Shown piece after piece: positions 58,049 to 64,000 of a DNA stretch of 64,000 nucleotides. Under the pieces are notes generated by a model. That model did not search any database. It had not been told where the DNA came from and worked only from the letters and a program-made list of their open reading frames with translations. The translations under genes were made by a program, and so were the position numbers. Each line of letters opens with the position of its first letter. The first letter of the stretch is position 1. This DNA comes from Pseudoscardovia suis (GTDB lineage: Bacteria; Actinomycetota; Actinomycetes; Actinomycetales; Bifidobacteriaceae). Where the stretch lies: NCBI RefSeq assembly GCF_002797875.1, contig NZ_PGFC01000001.1, positions 663,316 to 727,315 on the forward strand. Reading direction: 5' to 3'.

Positions 58049-58835
58049 AGTATTTTCTGTCCTCATCCTTGAACACGTCGAAAATCACCCTGTCCATGGC
58101 GCCCGGATGCTGCGACAGCCAACCGTTCACGGTGCTGACGGCAATGTGAGCCGCCCGCTTGTTGGGAAAACGGAATACGCCTGTGGAGATGCAGCAGAAC
58201 GCCACGCTTTTCAGATTGTTTTCCCAACACATGTCCAAGGTGCGCAGGTAGCAGTTCGCCAGGTCCTTCTCAAGTTCCGGCGTCAAACCGTATTGCACAA
58301 TCGGACCGACGACATGGATGACTTTTTTCGCTGGAAGATTGTAAGCATCCGTCAGCATGGGCACAGCCGTCGGCTGCTCATATTCCTGGCCATATCTGCT
58401 GCGCAGCTGGTCCATCTGCCGGTTGCACTCTGCCCGAAGCTGAATGCCGGCAAAAGTATGGATGGAGTTGTCAATGCAGATATGCATGGGCACAAAGCAG
58501 CCCAGCATCTGAGAATTGGCGGCATTGACGATGGCATCCACGGCAAGCCGCGTAATGTCACCCTGCCAGATGGACACTGCGCCTCGGGTCACCGGGATGT
58601 CGGAAAGACGCACGACGCCTTTTTCTTCAGCCCTGCCTGCCAGATAGTCATCCTGGACGGCGAGCGCCTCTTCGGGGAATGGCTTTGGCATGCGGATGTT
58701 CATCAGCGACCGAAGGACATACCGCTTTCCCTCTGTGTCTTTCGGCGTTTCCAAATCCTTGTATTGGACGGAGTCTTTCTTGAATTCCTCCACGAGATAA
58801 TCCAGCCGCTGATCCTGCGTCATTTTCTCTGTCAT
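58032..58835 (-). CDS. Zn-type macrodomain protein (ADP-ribosyl hydrolase)
   Basis: 267 aa. An N-terminal helical extension (about 1-80) precedes a macrodomain: GDIT (92-95), NAAN (104-107), and the Zn-macro pattern C113-FVPM-H118-I-C120-IDN with H126, then VIHVVGPIVQYG and CISTGVFRFPNKRAA. Homologues of this type, encoded with SirTM, remove the ADP-ribose that SirTM adds. ATG 58835 with AAGGAA upstream. Overlaps the SirTM gene. Confidence 0.9.
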   Translation of the reverse strand: MTEKMTQDQRLDYLVEEFKKDSVQYKDLETPKDTEGKRYVLRSLMNIRMPKPFPEEALAVQDDYLAGRAEEKGVVRLSDIPVTRGAVSIWQGDITRLAVDAIVNAANSQMLGCFVPMHICIDNSIHTFAGIQLRAECNRQMDQLRSRYGQEYEQPTAVPMLTDAYNLPAKKVIHVVGPIVQYGLTPELEKDLANCYLRTLDMCWENNLKSVAFCCISTGVFRFPNKRAAHIAVSTVNGWLSQHPGAMDRVIFDVFKDEDRKYYEELV

Positions 58836-59151
58836 GCCGTTTCCTTCTTCTTTCTTCCCATCGCACCGACCGGACGAATTGTGGTCACGATACATTACAT
58901 CCAGCGCACCGCTGTCAGATAGCCCCTGGTCATGTTCAGCCCTCAGCGAAGCAGAATCCCACAGACACAGAAAATGCCTCCAGGTCATGATGACTCGGAG
59001 ACATTGTGACGTTGCGCCAGCTCTCTATCAAGCTCTGTGTATGTAGGGCTCCACCTTTGTGTACATCCACGGCATCGGCAACGTTATCCACCGCCCTGCG
59101 GTTCAGCCCTTCTTTGACCGCCTCACCGGCGACGACCATTAGAATTCGCCC

Positions 59152-59217
59152 GTGGGTGATGATGGCGGCGATCTCTTCCTTCGTTACGCCATGGGCTTTC
59201 GCGTTCTTTTGTTCTGC
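59152..59217 (-). pseudogene. Fragment like carboxymuconolactone decarboxylase family
   Basis: The 22-residue stretch NAKAHGVTKEEIAAIITH matches the helix ending typical of CMD proteins, then the sequence loses resemblance. It overlaps the end of the aldo-keto reductase. The gap 58836-59183 otherwise holds only the macrodomain promoter region and an unrecognised open frame. Confidence 0.35.
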
Positions 59218-60195
59218 GCCATAACTCCAACCAGCGGATGCGGCACATAAGGCTCTTCCAGATACAGAATCTCTTCTGGTGTCAGTGAAAGATCCAATGC
59301 CTTTACCGCGCCTTCTATATGATGAAGCTTTGTCGCTCCGACCACTGGGGCGGTCACCTTTGTGAGCAGCCACGCCAGTGACACTTCCGTCATGGTCACG
59401 CAGCGTTTTTCGGCAAGTTCAGCAACCCGGGAGATGATCACATTATCCTGTGCGGCTGTCGCATCATATTTGAACTTCGCATAGGTATCTTCTTTTGCTC
59501 GCTTTGTTCCGTCTTCCCCCGAGCGCCTCGATAGTCTTCCGGAAGCAAGGGCGCTGTAGGGAGTAAGAGCGATATTCTCTTCATCGCAGTACGGCACCAT
59601 TTCCCGTTCCTCCTCGCGGAAGATCAGGTTGTAATGTCCCTGGATGGAAACGAACTTCGCAAAGCCTTCTTTTTCTGCCACAGCATTAGCCTTGGCGATC
59701 TGCCAGGCAAAGCAGTTGGAGATGCCGATGTATCTGACTTTACCGGCCTTTACGATACGGTTCAGGCCGTCCATGATGTCTTCGATTGGTGTCTGCCAGT
59801 CCCACATGTGATAGATGCATAGGTCCACGTAGTCCAATACCGAGGTTCTGCAGACTGGTGTTGATCATGTTTTCGATATGCTGCTGGCCGGTAATTCCCC
59901 GGTCTATCTCTTCCTGGGTTCTTGGCAAAAACTTGGTGGCAACAACCACGTCGTCCCGCCTTGCAAAATCACGCAGGGTCCTTCCGACATACTGCTCGCT
60001 GGTGCCGTTCTGATAGGCGATAGCCGTGTCATAGAAGTTGATACCAAGCTCCAGACCACGCTTAATAATTTCTCTTGCATGTGCCTCGTCAATCGTCCAG
60101 CTGTGCTGACCGCGTCCGGAATCACCGAATCCCATGCACCCCATGCAGATCCGCGATACATTTAAGTCACTGTTTCCAAGTCTTGTATATTTCAT
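59184..60195 (-). pseudogene. Aldo-keto reductase, interrupted by one frameshift
   Basis: N-terminal frame 60195 to about 59838 (MKYTRLGNSDLNVSRICMG, NFYDTAIAY with the catalytic Asp/Tyr, VVVATKF with Lys) continues in another frame from 59837 (DYVDLCIYHMWD, IRYIGISNC-like segment, VVGATKLHHIEGAV). One extra base near 59838-59839 joins LQNLG to DYVDL. Otherwise about 335 aa and complete. Typical of AKR genes from clostridia and coriobacteria. Either a real inactivating insertion or a sequencing error. Confidence 0.85.
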
Positions 60196-60217
60196 GCGTT
60201 CAATCCTGTCAGCAGTC

Positions 60218-60388
60218 TTATTGCGTTACAAAATAGTGACTGAACATCAGTCGCAGCGCACGGTCCACCCGTTGATGGTCGCAGAGGTAATGGATCTGCG
60301 TCACATAGCAGCCGAAGAGAAGAAGGATAACGGCAAACACCAGAACAGGCCTTATGGAGAAGTTCTTCACGTCAAAGAACTCCGTCAT
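60218..60388 (-). CDS. Small putative membrane protein
   Basis: 56 aa, MTEFFDVKNFSIRPVLVFAV then a hydrophobic stretch ILLLFGC. GAAGGGG lies 8 bases before the ATG, and the ATG overlaps the stop of a preceding short frame (ATGA). Lies between the lipoprotein and AKR genes on the same strand. Unrecognised; may be a fragment. Confidence 0.35.
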   Translation of the reverse strand: MTEFFDVKNFSIRPVLVFAVILLLFGCYVTQIHYLCDHQRVDRALRLMFSHYFVTQ

Positions 60389-60461
60389 GCCGACGACCCC
60401 TTCGTTGCGTTGTCGATGTCTTTTTCAACAGCGCAGCCTTGTTCCTGCCATTATTCGTAGA

Positions 60462-60952
60462 TTATTCTAATGTAATCGCAACATCTCCGCCGCCAAGCAT
60501 CTCTCTCATTCCTGCTGCGACAGATCAACATGTCCCAGCCTGGTATAGGCCCAGGAATTGGAGCCGTAGAAGATAACGATCTGGTTTCCGGAGTAAAGAA
60601 CGATATCTCCATAGCTTGTTTCGGTCTGTACATCATTCCGCACGATGCTCTGCCCGATCGGACCGACCTGCTCAAAGCCGCCGTACATCGACATCTGAAT
60701 CGTAACGGGGCTTAATTCCTTCAGCGCCTCTACAGACGCATTGTTTTCCCAGGTTACGGGAACCTCTGTTTCACCGATCAATAATCGCATGGTATCCTCC
60801 GCTTTCTGTGTTTCTTCATCGGACGGTTCTACCGGTATCACACTCTCTGTTTGGGAAGATGTCGTTTGAGGCTCCGTAGAGATACTCTTTTGCGCTGTAC
60901 ATCCCGAAAGAACGAACAATATAGAAGCCATCAGAATAGCCGGTTTTCTCAA
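60462..60952 (-). pseudogene. Cyclophilin-like lipoprotein, frameshifted near its end
   Basis: Signal peptide with lipobox LSGC (Cys18) and a domain of the cyclophilin-like type (SPVTIQMSMYGGFEQVGPIG, DIVLYSGNQIVIFYGSNSWA, YTRLGHVDLSQQ). The frame stops at 60506 right after SQQE, but a one-base shift gives the expected ending MREMLGGGDVAITLE with a stop at 60462. One base has been lost near 60508. Start is a TTG at 60952; an in-frame ATG overlapping the hydrolase stop is cut off by a TAA, perhaps a second lesion. Confidence 0.75.
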
Positions 60953-60996
60953 TGCAGCTTACCTTCTGTAGAGTTCTTCCAGAGATAAAATGATTT

Positions 60997-62004
60997 TCAT
61001 TTCAGATATTCCTCAAAGAAGCTCTGCAGCTTCTCAAAGGGGATCGCATCCTTACCGCCGCCGTCATAGAGGTCCGTATGAACCGCATCCGGAATGATCA
61101 TCAGTTCCTTGTTGTCCGTGTATTTACTGTCCTTTACCATGTTGGCGTAGGCATCCCGGCTGAAATAGCAGGAGTGCGCCTTCTCTCCGTGAACGATCAG
61201 GACAGCGGAGCGAATTTCATTGCTGTACTGAAGGATTGGCTGATTCAGGAAAGACTCGCAGCCGATGACATTCCACCCTCCATTGGAGTTTAAGGAACGG
61301 GCATGATAGCCGCGGCTGGTCTTATAGTAGTCGTAATAATCCTTCACAAAGAAAGGTGCATCTTCAGGAAGCGGATCGACTACGCCGCCGCCCAGCGCAT
61401 ATTCACCGGCCTTATAATCCACAATGCGTTGCGCGCACAGGGCAGCCTTCTTGGCATAGCGGGCTTCCTCGCTGTCCTCGGCGTCAAAATAACCTTTGGC
61501 ATTGACCCGAGTCATGTCGTACATCGTCATGACTGCCGTAGCCTTGATACGGGTATCCAGTGCCGCTGTATTCAGGGCCATACCGCCCCAGCCGCAGATA
61601 CCGATGATGCCGATGCGGTCGGGATCGACCAGATCACAAAGAGACAGGAAATCCACTGCCGCCATGAAATCCTCGGTATTGATATCGGGAGAAGCCATGT
61701 AGCGGGGCTGTCCGCCGCTCTCGCCGGTAAAGGACGGATCAAATGCAATCGTCAGGAATCCACGCTCCGCCATGGTCTGTGCATACAGTCCGGAGCTCTG
61801 CTCCTTGACCGCGCCAAAAGGCCCACTGACTGCAAGCGCAGGAAGCTTACCGTCTGCATTCTTCGGCACATACATGTCCGCTGCCAGCGTGATTCCATAG
61901 CGGTTCACAAAGGTCACCTTGCTGTGATTCACCCTGTCGCTTTTCGGGAAGGTCTTGTCCCATTCCCGAGTGAGTTTCAGGTCTTCTGTCTTCATCATGG
62001 TCAT
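60997..62004 (-). CDS. Alpha/beta-hydrolase (dienelactone hydrolase-like)
   Basis: 335 aa. Hydrolase fold with ITLAADMYVPKN near the start, nucleophile elbow GIIGICGWGG (Cys137 at the nucleophile place, as in dienelactone hydrolase-like enzymes), SAVLIVHGEKAHSCYFS and IPDAVHTDLYDGG carrying the likely Asp/His. ATG 62004 with AAGGCGG upstream; earlier in-frame start not supported. Divergent from a LysR gene that probably controls this cluster. Substrate unknown. Confidence 0.88.
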   Translation of the reverse strand: MTMMKTEDLKLTREWDKTFPKSDRVNHSKVTFVNRYGITLAADMYVPKNADGKLPALAVSGPFGAVKEQSSGLYAQTMAERGFLTIAFDPSFTGESGGQPRYMASPDINTEDFMAAVDFLSLCDLVDPDRIGIIGICGWGGMALNTAALDTRIKATAVMTMYDMTRVNAKGYFDAEDSEEARYAKKAALCAQRIVDYKAGEYALGGGVVDPLPEDAPFFVKDYYDYYKTSRGYHARSLNSNGGWNVIGCESFLNQPILQYSNEIRSAVLIVHGEKAHSCYFSRDAYANMVKDSKYTDNKELMIIPDAVHTDLYDGGGKDAIPFEKLQSFFEEYLK

Positions 62005-62167
62005 TGCCGCCTTTCTATTTTGTATGGCTCTTTTTCTGTTTTCCGAATGAGTGAATCGAGGCAACCAATCCTTTATTGGTGCTTGACGGGTTCTTTACAA
62101 ATGGTTATATTGAATGTCGCGTTATTCGTTTTTGGAATATCATATCATATAAAGAGAAGCTTTCAGG

Positions 62168-63049
62168 ATGGAAATACGGACGCTCAGATACTTTCTTGCG
62201 GTCGCGCGGGAAGAGAACATGACGCGGGCGGCAGAAACGCTGCATGTAACACAACCCACGCTGTCAAAATCGCTGAAAAGTTTAGAGGATGAACTCGGGA
62301 AGAAACTGTTTACCCGGCACAGCTTCAGTATCAAGCTGACGGATGAGGGAATCCTCTTGCGCAATCGTGCCGAAGATCTGGTCAGTATGGCAGACAGAAT
62401 CGAGCAGGAGTTCATTTCCCTGGACGACATCACCGGCGGGGATCTGTACTTTGGACTGGCGGAGTCATTCCAGATCCGCTATCTTGCCCAGTCAATCCAT
62501 TCCTTTAAACAGACCTATCCCGATCTTCGGTATCACATCACCAGCGGTGACACGGAACAGGTCATGGAAAAGCTGGACAAGGGGCTGCTGGACTTTGTGG
62601 TGTTGGCGGAATCTGCGGATGCAGGAACGTATGAATCCGTCGTCTTCCCTGAAGCCGATCTCTGGGGTCTTGTCATACCGGAAGATGACCCGTTGGCAAA
62701 GAAAAAGGCCATCCATGTGGATGACCTGATCGGACTGCCATTATTCTGTTCTGAGCAGAGCTGGGAAAATGATATTCCAAAATGGGCCGGGGATAAGATG
62801 AGCGATCTGCATCTTGAGGGATCCTTCCGGCTAGCATACAACGCTTCTATTTTTACAAAAGAGCATCTCGGATATCTGCTCACCTTCGACAGACTGATCG
62901 ACACCTCTCCCGAAAGCGGACTTGTGTTCCGGCCGCTTATGCCTTGCCTTGAAACAAAGCTGTACCTTGTGTGGAAAAGATATCAGACGTTCTCTCCAAT
63001 CGCGGAAAGATTTCTAAAACAAATACAATCTACATTTACTGCCATATGA
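62168..63049 (+). CDS. LysR-family regulator
   Basis: 293 aa, normal length. HTH RTLRYFLAVAREENMTRAAE then VTQPTLSKSLKSLEDELGKK; effector domain complete to SPIAERFLKQI. Divergent from the hydrolase-lipoprotein-AKR cluster (163-base gap), the usual LysR arrangement. Lower GC than the chromosome core. Confidence 0.92.
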   Translation: MEIRTLRYFLAVAREENMTRAAETLHVTQPTLSKSLKSLEDELGKKLFTRHSFSIKLTDEGILLRNRAEDLVSMADRIEQEFISLDDITGGDLYFGLAESFQIRYLAQSIHSFKQTYPDLRYHITSGDTEQVMEKLDKGLLDFVVLAESADAGTYESVVFPEADLWGLVIPEDDPLAKKKAIHVDDLIGLPLFCSEQSWENDIPKWAGDKMSDLHLEGSFRLAYNASIFTKEHLGYLLTFDRLIDTSPESGLVFRPLMPCLETKLYLVWKRYQTFSPIAERFLKQIQSTFTAI

Positions 63050-63154
63050 TTACAATGACTCCCGGCGACTGCCAGTAAAGCTGACTTGAGATGTCTGCTA
63101 TTTAAGCTGCTGTTATAGGCGCAAAGCGGCCTACGACCAATTTTAGCTGTGCAC

Positions 63155-63292
63155 TCATGCCACAGTAATAAAGCGGCGTGGCAAAACAACCATATCCGAT
63201 GCGAGGAGTTTTTGACGAATCATCTCCACATCGTCTTTTTGCACACAAGACCCTTCATAACCACAGGCCACGCATCCGCAACATGCTGCGCC
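63155..63292 (-). pseudogene. Fragment of an NAD(P)H-dependent FMN reductase (flavodoxin-like)
   Basis: CCGCVACGYEGSCVQKDDVE followed by MIRQKLLASDMVVLPRRF resembles the Cys-containing middle of iron-sulfur flavoprotein/FMN reductases (CxGCxxC...CVQKDDM...ADMVV). Neither N- nor C-terminal part is present; stop at 63155. Confidence 0.5.
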
Positions 63293-63380
63293 GGCGCACT
63301 CCGGTAATGATCTTGATATCCGGGGTCCCCATAAGATCAAGAAGCCGCTGCATATATTCTGGTCTTTCAATATATTTCAT
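63288..63380 (-). pseudogene. N-terminal fragment of an AAA ATPase (DUF4143-linked type)
   Basis: MKYIERPEYMQRLLDLMGTP then DIKIITGVRR is the usual start of this ATPase family, where SGKS should follow. Here the P-loop is lost and the sequence passes straight into the FMN reductase fragment. GGAAG precedes the ATG. The surrounding 63050-63601 shows no intact gene. Confidence 0.65.
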
Positions 63381-63569
63381 ACTGCCACTTCCGAAATTGA
63401 AAAATTTTGAAGTTTCGCACCTGCGTTTGCGGGAACTGCTCAAAGCCGAAAATCGGCGCCATTACAGGTGCTCTTTGTTTGCGGGAACTGGTCCGCGTGC
63501 TTTTTCTGCCTAACGAGTCTTTGTCGTTCGTGTCACGAGAAGATACACCGCGAGCGCGGCGGCAGATAA

Positions 63570-63598
63570 AAGGCAGCCCTCGAATGGAGAGCTGCCTT
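63570..63598 (-). terminator. Terminator of the toxin gene
   Basis: AAGGCAGC / GCTGCCTT 8-bp stem, then TTTTATC on the minus strand, 3 bases past the toxin stop. Confidence 0.8.
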
Positions 63599-63601
63599 AT
63601 G

Positions 63602-63949
63602 TCAGTCATAGAGATTCATTTTGTTTAAGGCCTTGAGCTGATCACGTTTTGCATAAATCACATTCAGGACGTAGACCCTTCCGGATGCTTCATCCGGGCG
63701 GTAGTAGATGTAGAAGTTCTTCGCGATGATCTTGCGCACGCCTCTGGAATGCCACGGCTCACGTTCCTCCGGCGCAATGATGTCTGCCATGTAGGAAAGC
63801 TTCTCCATCTCCTTGCGGATGACTCGGATGCAATTTAAGGCAACATCAGGTACCAGCAGAGTCTCAGCTATGTAGTCTCTGATCTCATGAAGGTCTGCTT
63901 CCGCAGGTAGTGCCCGAAAGGTTGCGCACTTTGGATCATGCCCGTCCAT
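63602..63949 (-). CDS. RelE/ParE-family toxin
   Basis: 115 aa from ATG 63949. ParE/RelE pattern: LPAEADLHEIRDYIAETL, YSMADII-like middle (KLSYMADIIAPEE), KNFYIYYRPDEASGRVYVLN and VIYAKRDQ. In this superfamily RelE cleaves mRNA and ParE poisons gyrase; sequence alone does not decide. It starts 10 bases after the stop of a preceding frame, the expected antitoxin. Basic and low-GC like neighbouring accessory genes. Confidence 0.85.
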   Translation of the reverse strand: MDGHDPKCATFRALPAEADLHEIRDYIAETLLVPDVALNCIRVIRKEMEKLSYMADIIAPEEREPWHSRGVRKIIAKNFYIYYRPDEASGRVYVLNVIYAKRDQLKALNKMNLYD

Positions 63950-63959
63950 GGCGCGATGA

Positions 63960-64000
63960 TCAGTTCGCTTCCTGCAGATTGTCATCGAGCCGGGACATGT
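63960..64000 (-). CDS. C-terminal end of the probable antitoxin (runs out of window)
   Basis: Open frame entering the window at 64000 and stopping at 63960 (...SRLDDNLQEAN). Only 12-13 codons are visible; identity is inferred from its place just before the toxin. Confidence 0.45.
   Translation of the reverse strand, partial: MSRLDDNLQEAN

Overview
The window is high-GC DNA (low-60s percent by eye for most of its length) and reads as a bifidobacterial chromosome. The signs are the actinobacterial gene order ftsK - pgsA - cinA C-domain - clgR - DUF3046 - recA - recX, a LexA box of the CGAAC-N4-GTTCG type before recA, an anaerobic NrdD/NrdG pair, a long-form HPF beside secA, an oleate hydratase, and no respiratory genes. 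The species cannot be named from this window alone.

Layout. 0-6 kb: the 3' part of a PASTA-domain Ser/Thr kinase, an acyltransferase, a small membrane protein, a ROK glucokinase and trpD. 6-14.5 kb: secA, hpf, the RNase P RNA (plus strand) and the SOS/stress block recX, recA, DUF3046, clgR. 14.8-22.5 kb: cinA domain, pgsA, ftsK, miaA, miaB and a DUF3592-like membrane protein, then tRNA-Gly(GCC). 23-26 kb: a TetR and a LysR regulator; the LysR gene is preceded by a leader with what looks like a terminator/anti-terminator pair. 26-36 kb: nrdG/nrdD, aconitase, a P-type ATPase and a short lipoprotein. 36-39 kb: ahpC and its flavoprotein reductase, whose thioredoxin-fold module lies at the C-terminus. 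39-45.5 kb: oleate hydratase with a TetR gene, two glycosyltransferases, an MDR oxidoreductase and an Rrf2 regulator. 45.7-47.2 kb: gene remnants and an array of five palindromes spaced 73-74 bp apart. 47.4-55.3 kb: a fructoside-use cluster (binding protein, two LplB/LplC-type permeases, DUF624 protein, LacI regulator, GH32 fructosidase) with a palindromic operator inside the first promoter and no ATPase gene of its own.

55.4-64 kb is an accessory region. From about 57 kb base composition drops visibly and genes resemble those of clostridial or coriobacterial gut bacteria. It holds two arrays of ~50-bp palindromes repeated every 70-72 bp (6.5 and 4 copies) on either side of a DUF4256 gene, then an overlapping gene pair for a class M sirtuin (protein ADP-ribosyltransferase type) and a Zn-type macrodomain (ADP-ribosyl hydrolase type). 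Beyond these lie a decaying aldo-keto reductase/lipoprotein/hydrolase/LysR cluster with two single-base frameshifts, fused remnants of an ATPase and an FMN reductase, and a RelE/ParE-type toxin gene at the window edge.

The best candidates for something undescribed are the phased palindrome arrays and their association with the SirTM-macrodomain-DUF4256 group. The second, unrelated palindrome array at 46.5 kb has nearly the same period.
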